This document shows, piece by piece, positions 1 to 6,950 of a DNA stretch of 64,000 nucleotides (within the stretch, counting starts at the first letter, position 1; the number at the start of each line of letters is the position of its first letter). The notes beneath the pieces were generated by a model. That model was not told the DNA's origin. It saw nothing but the letters and a program-made list of their open reading frames with translations, and did no database searches. The DNA comes from JAITWN01 sp050486285 (GTDB lineage: Bacteria; Pseudomonadota; Gammaproteobacteria; SZUA-140): positions 62,001-126,000 of the forward strand of contig JBJHCZ010000005.1 in NCBI GenBank assembly GCA_050486285.1, written 5' to 3'. A program made the position numbers and the translations under genes.

Positions 1-144
1 GCGGACACCGCCACGTGCTCGCTCGGTGGAGAAACGCCACGCTCCTGTTACCGATCGCGCGTGCGCATTCTGCTTTTTGATCCCCAGCGCATGTGCGATC
101 TCAGCCAGCGTCGTGTGGGGCGCGTCGATTGAGAGGATGGCCAT
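1..144 (-). CDS. Mu-type transposase A, N-terminal fragment (runs off the window)
   Basis: Only 48 codons are visible, open to the left edge. They start MAILSIDAP, contain a short helix-turn-helix-like stretch (LAEIAHALGI) and then AWRFSTERARGGVR. A Trp-aromatic pattern followed by RGG and R is typical of the Mu transposase end-binding N-domain. The ATG overlaps the stop of the preceding gene (TGATG), so it is translationally coupled to the early operon. Placement after a Ner-like gene supports the call. The catalytic DDE domain is not in the window. Confidence 0.6.
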   Translation of the reverse strand, partial: MAILSIDAPHTTLAEIAHALGIKKQNAHARSVTGAWRFSTERARGGVR

Positions 145-524
145 CAGCGGCGCTCCCGGATTATCGATCTGACCACCCTGTGGAAATAACGCGCCGTGAT
201 GTTCACGTCACCGGGGAGAGGGTTGCGCAGCGCTATGATTAGTTGCTCGATGTCGTGCAGGACCGCACCGATCATCTCCAGTCCGGGCACCATCATCCAG
301 CCTCGCCCGGTGGCCAGCCAATCCAGGCTGACACCGGAATGGTGTGACAGCCCCGCCATCGCCGAAAAAGAGGGGGGGCATTCCTCCCTGATGTAGCGAT
401 AGAGCATGTCTTCAGACACGCCTGCTGCCGCAGCCGCCTCAGCGCGCGTCCCGACCAGATCAGCAGCTGCTTTTACTCGATCCCCAAAGCCGGGGGATAT
501 TCCCCGCATTCCCTTTCGCCTCAT
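144..524 (-). CDS. Phage early HTH protein (CI/XRE-like)
   Basis: 126 residues. Residues about 15-75 look like a lambda-repressor-type helix-turn-helix (TRAEAAAAAGVSEDMLYRYI) ending in SLDWLATGRG, a motif common after the HTH of phage CI and Cro proteins. The C-terminal half is helical with no recognised domain. Its start overlaps the stop of the upstream gene (ATGA) and its stop overlaps the transposase start, so it belongs to the leftward early operon. It may be a second regulator or a transposition accessory factor. It is not a MuB-type ATPase, as there is no P-loop. Confidence 0.6.
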   Translation of the reverse strand: MRRKGMRGISPGFGDRVKAAADLVGTRAEAAAAAGVSEDMLYRYIREECPPSFSAMAGLSHHSGVSLDWLATGRGWMMVPGLEMIGAVLHDIEQLIIALRNPLPGDVNITARYFHRVVRSIIRERR

Positions 525-967
525 TTCTTGTTCTCCTGCAGGTATCGCTTCACTGCGCGCTTCTGCTCACGCAGTTCGGTTTCCATCTGCTCGATGCGTC
601 CGAGTTCGGCGAGCAACGCCTCCTCGCCGACCAGCACACGGCAGCCGCGGAGTCGCGCTAGCAATTGCGTCAGGCAATAGGAGTCGGTCGCAATCTCGAA
701 GGCGGCGGCGTAACGGAAGGGGAAGTTGTGGTCGCTCCTGCTCTCAGCGGTGTAGGCGTCGAGCATGTACTTGGAGATCTCACGCCCTGTCAGTCGACTC
801 ATCTCGGCAGCCACCAGATAGCGGTCGCCGGAGGCATGTTTGAGGGCGTCAGTCAGCGCAGCTCGCAGCGAGCCGTCGAGGTCGTGGTGACCCGGAATCA
901 CCTGGGCCTCGCGAGGCACCTCAAAGAGGTCCAGCGTGAGTGAATCTCGCGCCCTTTTAGAGGCCAT
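521..967 (-). CDS. Conserved Mu-like phage early protein, function unknown
   Basis: 148 residues with no signal peptide or membrane segment. The middle (MSRLTGREISKYMLDAYTAE) looks like a small helical DNA- or protein-binding unit, and the last 40 residues (EQMETELREQKRAVKRYLQ) should form a coiled coil. I recall similar proteins next to ner in Pseudomonas Mu-like phages, but that is from memory. It sits between ner and the HTH gene in a tightly packed operon (4-bp gaps or overlaps), so it probably acts early in lysogeny or transposition. Confidence 0.55.
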   Translation of the reverse strand: MASKRARDSLTLDLFEVPREAQVIPGHHDLDGSLRAALTDALKHASGDRYLVAAEMSRLTGREISKYMLDAYTAESRSDHNFPFRYAAAFEIATDSYCLTQLLARLRGCRVLVGEEALLAELGRIEQMETELREQKRAVKRYLQENKK

Positions 968-970
968 TGT

Positions 971-1321
971 CTATGCCGCCCCCCCTGCGTATCCGTTGCG
1001 TGAATCAACCGCTGTGGTACGCTTTGGTGACTGTTTTCTGCGCGCGACTCGAGGCCCTCTCCGACTCGGCATAAGGTACCGCTCAGGCCAGATTTTCTCG
1101 GGAGTCTCGCCGATCGCCTCCGCGATGATTTCCTCCGCGTGGGGATAGGATCTGTGCAGCGCCGAGGTGAGCATGCTGGCCGTATAGCCGTGGTGCATCG
1201 CCAGGCGCCGCAGTGACCAGCCGCGCTTTTCGAGCGCGGCCTTAATGTCGGCGTTATGCCAGTTTTGAGGGCTGGCTTTGTTATGACTGATGATTGAGCG
1301 CATTCGCGTATTAGTACGCAT
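971..1321 (-). CDS. ner: Ner/Nlp-family winged-helix regulator
   Basis: Residues about 20-82 match the Ner family pattern: W-H-x-A-DIKAALEKRGWSL, then a helix-turn-helix (LAMHHGYTASMLTSALHRSYPHAEEIIAEAIG) and the ending PEKIWPERY. Ner of Mu lowers early transcription and represses the c promoter. The frame opens at 1321, but that ATG lies inside a GCGTA-N4-TACGC palindrome and has no ribosome site; the ATG eight codons later (MRSIISHNK) is an alternative. The last 30 residues are basic and poorly ordered. It is divergent from the repressor gene, as expected for a Mu-type genetic switch. Confidence 0.8.
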   Translation of the reverse strand: MRTNTRMRSIISHNKASPQNWHNADIKAALEKRGWSLRRLAMHHGYTASMLTSALHRSYPHAEEIIAEAIGETPEKIWPERYLMPSRRGPRVARRKQSPKRTTAVDSRNGYAGGAA

Positions 1322-1474
1322 TTAACCGATCATGTCAACGCTCTTAAATTTTCTCGCCCTCAGAGCGCTCAACTGGTGCAAGTCAACCATGACGGTTGAT
1401 GAGTGACACTAATTGTCCAGCGATCTCGGGTTAAATTCATAATTATCTGAAAAATAAGGGGATTAGTTACCGTC
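1306..1474. promoter_or_regulatory. Divergent early/repressor control region of the Mu-like phage
   Basis: This is the switch between ner (leftward) and the repressor (rightward). Visible elements are the palindrome GCGTA-TTAG-TACGC (1306-1319), GTCAAC at 1334-1339 and the inverted repeat TCAACC-ATGAC-GGTTGA (1383-1399). The recurring GTCAAC/GTTGAC half-site suggests an operator for one of the two regulators. The repressor gene has AAGGGG about 12 nt before its ATG. I do not see convincing -35/-10 pairs, so promoter positions are left open. Confidence 0.5.
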
Positions 1475-1981
1475 ATGGCAATGAAGCAACATCGCACGGA
1501 TCGTGACGCTCCCCCAGAAGAAAGCGTCACGATGGACCCCCAGTTCTTCGACAGACTTAAAAGCGTCAGGAGACACCTAGATCAGAGCCAGAAACAGATG
1601 GACGATTTAATTGGTATTGGTAAGGGGTCGTGGCAGCGTTACGAGCGTGGGCAAGTGCCGGGCGGGCGCGTCTCGACCAGCCTAGCCAAGCTGGGGATAA
1701 ACCTGAACTGGTTGATGACCGGAGAGGGTGATATGGTCGAGGGTGACAGTGCCAGTGGCGCGGCCAGGCCGCATGAACTTCAGGCCATTGATCTAGCGCT
1801 CGATGTCCTGAGCCAGTGGCCAGAGTCCACCATGAGCGTGAAGCAGTTCACAACGTATCTTAAGGTCGCGCGCAACGCCTACGTGCCTGGGGACCAGGCC
1901 ACAAATGAAGAGCTTTTCAGTGACTTGCTGACATGGCAGCTTGGCCCGCCCGGGGATGGTGATGGCAAAAATCAAGCCTGA
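1475..1981 (+). CDS. Phage repressor with XRE-type HTH
   Basis: 168 residues. Residues 27-75 form an XRE helix-turn-helix (LKSVRRHLDQSQKQMDDLIGIGKGSWQRYERG) followed by INLNWLMTGEGDM, the signature seen after the HTH of phage repressors. The C-terminal part is short and helical, with no LexA/CI peptidase Ser-Lys pair that I can see, so SOS self-cleavage is unlikely. It is divergent from ner and points at the phage end, the place of the c gene in Mu. A start at the ATG two codons downstream is also possible. Confidence 0.75.
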   Translation: MAMKQHRTDRDAPPEESVTMDPQFFDRLKSVRRHLDQSQKQMDDLIGIGKGSWQRYERGQVPGGRVSTSLAKLGINLNWLMTGEGDMVEGDSASGAARPHELQAIDLALDVLSQWPESTMSVKQFTTYLKVARNAYVPGDQATNEELFSDLLTWQLGPPGDGDGKNQA

Positions 1982-2324
1982 TCAAACAACTAATTGGCTT
2001 TACACAGCGCTTGGCGTGATCGGGATTATTGCCTGGTTCGCTGTGGACGCCGGGTTTGGTGGCGTTGCGGGGACAGATCCGATATATGGCATGTACGGTG
2101 GCCTGCTCATGGGCGTGCTCGCGGCGATAGTCGCAAAGGTCAAAGGCCGCAACCCCGTTGCCTGGTTCGCCCTCGGCTCGTGGTTCGTTCTGCTTGCCCT
2201 GATCGTCCTCGCATTTCTCGGCCGGCTCCACGAGGCCCTATGCCCTCATTGCCGCGAGCCTGTATCGACCGAAGCTACCGTATGCCCTCACTGCGCCAGG
2301 GACATTGCCGCAAGCGCTGCTTAA
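1962..2324 (+). CDS. Membrane protein with C-terminal double zinc ribbon
   Basis: 120 residues from the chosen ATG; ATG 1956 or GTG 1959 in the same frame are alternatives, and all overlap the end of the repressor gene. There are three hydrophobic segments (about residues 12-30, 35-55 and 68-88) and then a zinc-ribbon tail with CPHC and CPHC pairs separated by 12 residues. It is the last gene before the phage terminus and co-directional with the repressor, so it would be expressed from the prophage with the repressor. That position suits a lysogenic-conversion (moron) gene, for example superinfection exclusion. The function is unknown. Confidence 0.6.
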   Translation: MAKIKPDQTTNWLYTALGVIGIIAWFAVDAGFGGVAGTDPIYGMYGGLLMGVLAAIVAKVKGRNPVAWFALGSWFVLLALIVLAFLGRLHEALCPHCREPVSTEATVCPHCARDIAASAA

Positions 2325-2358
2325 CTCGAATTTAAAGGGGCCTTACGGTCTGGGTCGG

Positions 2359-2541
2359 TGCAGCTGCACTTTCGCAAACCAAGTGATAAATTTTCTCGGC
2401 CGACCCTCTGCACCGCTTTTTCGCAAACTCAAGCGTGCCCGATGTTATATCTCCTAACCCACTGACCATTGAGCGAAATCGCGTTTTTTTGCTCGTTTTT
2501 GCTCGCTTTATTTGTTCTTGTAAATCATGTGCCTCCCCTCA
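2359..2541. repeat. Mu-like left-end transposase-binding repeats and terminus
   Basis: Two direct repeats sharing TTCGCAAAC-CAAG cores lie at 2366-2383 and about 2414-2433, with the cores 49 bp apart and each preceded by a TGCA-containing stretch. Nearer the end are short repeats TTTTTTTGCTCG/TTTTTGCTCG (2484-2505). Spaced multiple transposase sites are the rule at Mu ends. No gene is visible between 2325 and 2541. The terminal dinucleotide is taken as TG on the minus strand at 2541-2540. Confidence 0.5.
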
Positions 2542-2820
2542 GTCGAGCGTGCCCGAATCGTCTTGCCCCGTGACCGAAGGCAGGCCTGCGCGCTCGATGA
2601 CCTGAGCGCCCGGCTCGATCTCCCAGACGACTTCCAGTTCCTCTCCGAGACCATCCTCGTCGATCGACGAGAGCGTCACGCAATGCTGGCGAGTGCCGGT
2701 ATCCAATCCAGCGGCATCGACGTCCGCCACCACCCACTGACGACGACGCACCTCGACGAGCTGCCCCGGCTCGGGGCGTGCGCCGTAAGGCTGGTCGCTG
2801 GCATCATGCGTGAGATCCAT
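2539..2820 (-). pseudogene. drmD: DISARM-type SNF2 helicase drmD, truncated after 93 codons by the prophage
   Basis: The frame (MDLTHDASDQPYGARPEPGQ onward) has LVEVRRRQWVVADVDA, HCVTLSSIDEDGLGEELEVVWEIEPG and AGLPSVTGQDDSGTLD. I recognise this as the N-terminus of the large SNF2-like helicase annotated as DrmD in DISARM systems, which should run for roughly 1000 residues. Here the frame meets a TGA at 2541-2539 that appears to be the first bases of the Mu-like phage. The helicase motor domains and later genes of the operon are therefore separated from this start or lost. It lies 33 bp after vsr. Homology is from memory and not searched. Confidence 0.65.
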
Positions 2821-2853
2821 GCGATCCAGTGGCTCCGTATTGGATGTAGGACT

Positions 2854-3282
2854 TCATCGGTGACGAGCCGATCTGGCCGTGATCACATGATGGGAAACGA
2901 TCTTCGCTGCTTCGATCGGGCACTCGTGCCGCCAAAACCGAAGCACCGTCCATCCGGCTTCTCGGAGTCTCGCATTCGTATCTGCGTCTCTGGCGCGATT
3001 GGCTTCGATCTTCTGCCGCCAGAACTCCGCGTTCTGCTTCGGCCAGGTGGCGTGCTCGGGACACCCATGCCAAAAACATCCGTCGACGAACACTGCGATC
3101 TTCAGTCCAGGGAAAGCGATGTCCGCGACTCGACGAGGCTTCTTCGATACTTCGAAGCCGACGCGATAACGTAGACCCTGGCGATGCAGCTCCCGTCGTA
3201 GCGCGACTTCGGCGTCGGTATCCTTCTGCCTCACCCGTGCCATTCGGCGGCTGGTTTCCGGCGATGAGGGAGGATTGCGCAT
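2854..3282 (-). CDS. vsr: Very short patch repair endonuclease Vsr
   Basis: 142 residues, the usual Vsr length. Vsr nicks next to T:G mismatches that arise when 5-methylcytosine deaminates. Visible features are the N-terminal MARVRQKDTDAE segment, Asp54 in RVADIAF (matching catalytic Asp51 of the E. coli enzyme), the zinc-site/catalytic stretch VDGCFWHGCPEH (67-77) and WRHE near 118. It lies 24 bp downstream of the cytosine methyltransferase, the usual pairing. It should therefore repair mutations at that enzyme's own site. Confidence 0.93.
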   Translation of the reverse strand: MRNPPSSPETSRRMARVRQKDTDAEVALRRELHRQGLRYRVGFEVSKKPRRVADIAFPGLKIAVFVDGCFWHGCPEHATWPKQNAEFWRQKIEANRARDADTNARLREAGWTVLRFWRHECPIEAAKIVSHHVITARSARHR

Positions 3283-3306
3283 CGTCTCGTACTCTCTCGG
3301 CGGGCG

Positions 3307-4419
3307 TCATGGCGTCGCCACCGACGCCAAGTGTTCGTTGATGCTGCGTGCGATGGCGCGACCGAGATCGACGGGGACGGCATTCCCGATGAGACGGCCC
3401 AGTGTCGTGAAGCTGATTGCGCCATCCTCCGGCACGAATGCGTATTTGCGCGGGAAGCTCTGAAGGATCGCCGCCTCTCTCAGGGAAATCGCACGATCCT
3501 GCTCCGGATGACCGAATCGCCCGTTGCCGAAGCCATAGCATTGTGTCGTCATCGTCGGCGCCGGCTTGTTCCATTCCATACGCCCGTACACGCCGGGATA
3601 GGTCTTCCCGGTCTCCGCTCGATGGCATTCGGCGATCAGGTGCTCCGGCCAGTCCCTCCAAGTGCCACCGGGCTTCGATGCCTTGATGCGTTGGAGATTC
3701 TTTTCGGACAACGTGGAAGTGATGTGCAACTTGTCTCTGGGAGCAGCCTCTCCGGCGCGCAACGCCCGCAGATGTCCTATGGCTTGTCGCACGGTCTTGG
3801 GCTTCTCGTGCGTCGGCTCGATCATTTCGATGGGGCCGTGCTTCGATGCCAACAGCACCATCCGTCGTCGCATCTGAGGAACGCCGTATCGCGCGCTGTC
3901 TACCACATCGAACCAAACGTCGTAGCCGAGTCGTTCCAAGGTATCTACGAAGTCGCGGAATACCCCGTGTTTCGCGACGGTCGGCACGTTCTCCATCGTG
4001 ACGATGTCGGGTTTGGCACCTCGTGCGAGGCGAGCGAACTCATACAGCAGGCCCCACTTGCCGTCTTTACCGTCCAGTTCGTAGCGTTGTGCGTAAGTCG
4101 AGAACGGCTGACATGGGGCGCATCCGGCGAGGATCGTCACGTCGGCGTCGCCGAACAGAGTCTTCAACTCGGCAACCGTGACTTCGCTGATGTCCCGTTC
4201 CATGAACTCGGCTTCGTTGTTGGCTTCGTAGGGGAACCGGCAGGCAGGGTCCAAATCGATACCGGCAACGACGGGTAGGCCTTCCAGCACGAAACCGTGC
4301 GTCAAGCCACCCGCGCCGCAGAACAGATCGACACAGGACACTTTCTGCGCACCGGACTTCCTAGAATTTTTCCGTTTGCCGGATGGGCGACGGGTTTTCG
4401 TCGCTCGCGAGCTTTTCAT
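3307..4419 (-). CDS. DNA (cytosine-5) methyltransferase
   Basis: 370 residues with all core motifs in order: motif I CVDLFCGAGG (29-38), catalytic motif IV APCQPFS (Cys103), motif VI ENVP (143-146), motif VIII PQMRRR (181-186), a target-recognition region at about 215-290, motif IX around ISLREAAILQ and motif X GNAVP near residue 352. The start overlaps the stop of the HTH gene (ATGA). No cognate restriction endonuclease is visible, so it is either an orphan with Vsr or the modification arm of the disrupted DISARM-like locus; class 2 DISARM uses a C5 methylase. The recognition sequence cannot be read from the protein. Confidence 0.93.
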   Translation of the reverse strand: MKSSRATKTRRPSGKRKNSRKSGAQKVSCVDLFCGAGGLTHGFVLEGLPVVAGIDLDPACRFPYEANNEAEFMERDISEVTVAELKTLFGDADVTILAGCAPCQPFSTYAQRYELDGKDGKWGLLYEFARLARGAKPDIVTMENVPTVAKHGVFRDFVDTLERLGYDVWFDVVDSARYGVPQMRRRMVLLASKHGPIEMIEPTHEKPKTVRQAIGHLRALRAGEAAPRDKLHITSTLSEKNLQRIKASKPGGTWRDWPEHLIAECHRAETGKTYPGVYGRMEWNKPAPTMTTQCYGFGNGRFGHPEQDRAISLREAAILQSFPRKYAFVPEDGAISFTTLGRLIGNAVPVDLGRAIARSINEHLASVATP

Positions 4420-4613
4420 TTCTTGTTTCGCCCTTCTTCTTCAGCAGCACCGCCCGACTTCACCCACTCGTCGACCTCAGCCGTCTTGAACTTCCATAGC
4501 CGTCCGATGCGGTGCGCCGGCATCTCGCGCCTGCGAATCCACGCATAGATGGTGTCTTTGCTCACCCCCAGGTGCTCAGCGATCTCTTCGACCGACAACC
4601 AGCGATCCGACAT
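4416..4613 (-). CDS. Small excisionase/MerR-like HTH protein
   Basis: 65 residues starting MSDRWLSVEEIAEHLGVSKD. This is the helix-turn-helix type 17 fold (TIYAWIRRREMPAHRIGRLWKFKTAEVDEWV) found in excisionases and small regulators. The start at 4613 is chosen because GAAGGA lies about 6 nt upstream; the open frame continues further without a better site. It is the first gene of the HTH-methyltransferase-vsr-drmD operon and probably controls it, since restriction-modification loci often carry such a controller. An Xis role for the ICE is less likely given the distance to the integrase. Confidence 0.75.
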   Translation of the reverse strand: MSDRWLSVEEIAEHLGVSKDTIYAWIRRREMPAHRIGRLWKFKTAEVDEWVKSGGAAEEEGRNKK

Positions 4614-4928
4614 GGGTTTCCTTCGTGAGGTCGAAGTACGGGCAATTTGCGCATGATGGCATGAATCGACGACCTTGCCTAGCCGATCCAGCATGATTAG
4701 GCGTGCTTTCGTGTGATTTAACCGGATTACATGGGCGTCGAAGGGGCCGAGGGCTCGATGAGCCTACGCGGTCGGTTCACGGCGTCGAACACCCCCATTG
4801 GCCGGTAGTACACGTGATCTGCCGGGAGGATCGAACGAAGAATCCGGTCACGGCCCGGTTCCCATTCTTTGCGGCCGATCGCGCCCTCTCGCCGCAGCAT
4901 TTCGCCATCCATACCTCGGACTGGCGTG
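4614..4928. other. Intergenic region between defence operon and ICE transfer genes
   Basis: No gene is supported here. It should carry the leftward promoter of the HTH operon and the rightward promoter of the RAQPRD-first transfer operon, but I see no clear -35/-10 pair. A minus-strand frame (4727-5077) is open with fairly protein-like composition in its last 65 codons, but it lies antisense to the RAQPRD gene for half its length and I do not recognise it. In related ICEs this junction is a cargo insertion spot (inference). Confidence 0.4.
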
Positions 4929-5285
4929 ATGACTTCGATTTCCACGACGACCGCCGAGCGATGCCACGTGCCGGGCTTGCTGCTGGCCTGCCTGTTGGTC
5001 GGCCCGGCACCCGCACTCGCCGCCGATGCCGCTTCCGAGCATGCACAGCTCGCGGCCCTCGTGCGCCAGCTCGACATGCTCGACCGCCTGGCCGAGCACA
5101 GCGCCGCGCTGCCTCGGCCGGATGGCTCGCGCTACCACTTCGACTACGCGCGGCTGCGTGAAGACATCGAGCACGTCCGCGTCGGCATTCAGGACTACCT
5201 GAGCCCTCAGCGCGCGCAGCCGCGCGACCCCGTGACGCTGGTTGGCGGATACCGCCGGGAGTCCGCGGAGGAGGACTCGCCATGA
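4929..5285 (+). CDS. ICE protein, RAQPRD family (TIGR01690)
   Basis: 118 residues. A signal peptide (LLLACLLVGPAPALA) is followed by a helical domain and the family tag SPQRAQPRDP (about residues 95-104). Members are periplasmic proteins at the head of the ICE transfer operon, with unknown biochemical role. The ATG at 4929 is picked because it places the signal peptide near the N-terminus; the frame is open further upstream. The stop overlaps the next start (ATGA), indicating coupling. Confidence 0.88.
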   Translation: MTSISTTTAERCHVPGLLLACLLVGPAPALAADAASEHAQLAALVRQLDMLDRLAEHSAALPRPDGSRYHFDYARLREDIEHVRVGIQDYLSPQRAQPRDPVTLVGGYRRESAEEDSP

Positions 5286-5515
5286 CCGCCGACCAGCTCG
5301 CCGCCTTCCAGGCCAACGGCGGCTTCAGTGCTTCGGACGTTTCGGTCGTGCTCGTGAGCGGCGTCTTCGTCGTGCTACTGCTCTGGGGTGTGTGGGCGCT
5401 GCGCACCGCCTATGTCGGCTGGGCCGAAGAACACCTGTCACAGCGCCAGTTCCTGGGCGTCGCGGTGCGATTCATCGCGATGTACCTCGTCCTGACGTTC
5501 TTCCTTCTCTCTTGA
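5282..5515 (+). CDS. ICE membrane protein TIGR03758 (DUF3262)
   Basis: 77 residues, two predicted membrane helices (about 20-42 and 58-76) and a conserved N-terminus MTADQLAAFQANGG. Size and position directly after the RAQPRD gene match TIGR03758. Probably a small inner-membrane subunit of the mating channel; role not established. Confidence 0.87.
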   Translation: MTADQLAAFQANGGFSASDVSVVLVSGVFVVLLLWGVWALRTAYVGWAEEHLSQRQFLGVAVRFIAMYLVLTFFLLS

Positions 5516-5533
5516 CTCAATGGGGAAACCGCC

Positions 5534-5899
5534 ATGACATTCCGCTCTGCTTCCATCGACTTCTCGCGCCGCATCGTCCTGCCCGTGATCGCCCTAGCCG
5601 CGGCGGGCCTGCCGCCGACCGTGCAGGCCCAACTGCCGACCATCGAAGACCCGTCGCGCGGTACGGGCAGCGGCATCATGGAGACGCTGCGCAACTACGG
5701 CTACGACATCGTGATGCTCATCGCCTTGCTCGTGATCGCGGTGATGTTCGTGGGTGTCTGCTACCACGCCTACAGCACCTATGCGGAGATTCACACCGGG
5801 CGCAAGACTTGGGGCCAGTTCGGCCTCACGGTAGCGGTCGGCGCGATTCTGCTGGTCGTCGGCATCTGGCTGCTCACCCGCGCCACCGGCATCCTGTAA
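5534..5899 (+). CDS. ICE membrane protein TIGR03745 (DUF2976)
   Basis: 121 residues: signal peptide ending VQA (about residue 32), then a short periplasmic stretch and two membrane helices (about 58-78 and 98-118). The plan resembles a VirB2/TraA-like pilin precursor, but DUF2976 has no proven function. It is third in the transfer operon with only 18 bp from its neighbour. Confidence 0.87.
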   Translation: MTFRSASIDFSRRIVLPVIALAAAGLPPTVQAQLPTIEDPSRGTGSGIMETLRNYGYDIVMLIALLVIAVMFVGVCYHAYSTYAEIHTGRKTWGQFGLTVAVGAILLVVGIWLLTRATGIL

Positions 5900-5910
5900 G
5901 GAGGCTGGCT

Positions 5911-6309
5911 ATGTCCGGGGGCCAGGACAGCCAGCGCGAGGGCGCTGTCACCTTCCTGCCGCATCACCTGAACCGTCAGCCCGTGGTCGTCCGCGGGCTG
6001 ACGGCCGACGAACTCTGGATCTGCGCGGGGCTGTCGGCTGTGGTGGGGTTGGCGCTGGGCATTCCGTTGGCGTGGATCACCGCCACGTTCGCGATGGCAC
6101 CGACACTGATCGCCGCAACCATTGCCGTTGGCATATTCGCCGGCGGCGGTGCGCTGCGGCAACATAAACGTGGGCGCCCAGATACTTGGTTGTACCGGCA
6201 GCTTCAATGGCGGCTGGCGCGTTGCCATCCCGTTTTCGCGTCTTACGTCGGCGGCAGATCCCTGGTCACGCGATCCGGCCATTGGACGACGCGCAGGGGC
6301 AAGTCATGA
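5911..6309 (+). CDS. ICE protein TIGR03750 (DUF3487), TraL/VirB3-like
   Basis: 132 residues from the ATG preceded by AAGGAGG (8 nt). The N-terminal segment FLPHHLNRQPVVVRGLTADE precedes two membrane helices (about 38-85) and a basic tail with WLYRQLQWRLAR. Length and topology match the DUF3487 family, thought to be the VirB3/TraL counterpart. The stop overlaps the next start (ATGA). Confidence 0.87.
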   Translation: MSGGQDSQREGAVTFLPHHLNRQPVVVRGLTADELWICAGLSAVVGLALGIPLAWITATFAMAPTLIAATIAVGIFAGGGALRQHKRGRPDTWLYRQLQWRLARCHPVFASYVGGRSLVTRSGHWTTRRGKS

Positions 6310-6950
6310 GTCGCTTCAAGCATGAGGTCACGCACCTGCAGGCGCATATCAAAACCCTGCGCATGGGGCTCGGTGCGCTGTTTCTCATCGCCATGGTGTT
6401 GGGCTTCGGCTGGTGGACCGCGCCGCGCGACCTGACCATCCACGTGCCGCCGGACCTGCGCTCCGGCAGCGTGCGCAAGTGGTGGGACGTGCCGCCGGAG
6501 TCGGTCTACGCCTTCACGTTCTACGTCTTTCAGCAACTCAATCGCTGGCCGACGAACGGCGAGGAGGACTACCCGCGCAATCTCCACGCGCTGTCGAACT
6601 ACTTCACGCCCGCCTGCCAGGCGTTCTTGCAGCAAGACTACGAGTTTCGCCGCAACGCCGGCGAGCTGCGACGGCGCGTGCGCGGTATCTATGAGATTCC
6701 GGGCCGGGGCTATGGCGACGACCCGACGCTTCGGGTGCGCACGGTCTCCGCCCGCGATTGGGTGGTGACCCTCGACGTGACCGCCGACGAGTATTACGCC
6801 TCCGAACAGGTCAAACGCGCCTTCGTGAGGTACCCCATCAAAGTCGCGCGGGTGGACGTCGATCCGGTGCTCAATCCCTTCGGTCTGGTCATCGACTGCT
6901 ACAACGGCGCCCCGCAGCGCATCGAGACTCCACAGGAAGAAACGCCATGA
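6306..6950 (+). CDS. ICE protein TIGR03746 (DUF2895), TraE/VirB5-like
   Basis: 214 residues starting MSRFKHEVTHLQAHIKTL. One N-terminal membrane helix (about 22-40, LGALFLIAMVLGFGWW), then a periplasmic domain beginning LTIHVPPDLRSG with W-rich segments (KWWDVPPESVYAFTFYVFQQLNRW). This is the TraE/VirB8-like layout of the family. It overlaps both neighbours by 4 bp. Confidence 0.87.
   Translation: MSRFKHEVTHLQAHIKTLRMGLGALFLIAMVLGFGWWTAPRDLTIHVPPDLRSGSVRKWWDVPPESVYAFTFYVFQQLNRWPTNGEEDYPRNLHALSNYFTPACQAFLQQDYEFRRNAGELRRRVRGIYEIPGRGYGDDPTLRVRTVSARDWVVTLDVTADEYYASEQVKRAFVRYPIKVARVDVDPVLNPFGLVIDCYNGAPQRIETPQEETP

Larger units (their letters stand above)
1..2541. mobile_element. Mu-like transposable prophage, left (early) end
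   Basis: The stretch carries the early module of a Mu-type phage in inverted orientation: transposase start, two small genes and a Ner-type regulator read leftward, and a repressor reads rightward towards the phage end. Mu has the same plan (c repressor at the left end, then ner, then A). The proposed terminus is at 2541: read on the minus strand the phage would begin 5'-TGAGGGGAGG, directly after a GAC codon where the drmD frame stops. Transposase-site-like repeats lie just inside. The body of the phage is outside the window, so the size and the 5-bp target duplication cannot be checked. The exact boundary is inferred from loss of drmD homology. Confidence 0.75.

Noticed and set aside
3307..4419. 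Type II restriction-modification system
   Set aside because: No restriction endonuclease gene stands beside the methyltransferase; Vsr is a mismatch-repair nickase.
2539..4613. A complete DISARM system
   Set aside because: Only a methyltransferase, Vsr and the first 93 codons of the helicase are visible. drmA, drmB and drmC are not in the window, so a working system cannot be claimed.
4727..5077. Minus-strand frame of 116 codons with a fairly protein-like C-terminal half
   Set aside because: Half of it is antisense to the well-supported RAQPRD gene, it has no recognisable domain and no ribosome site could be tied to a shorter start. It could be a remnant of an older gene.
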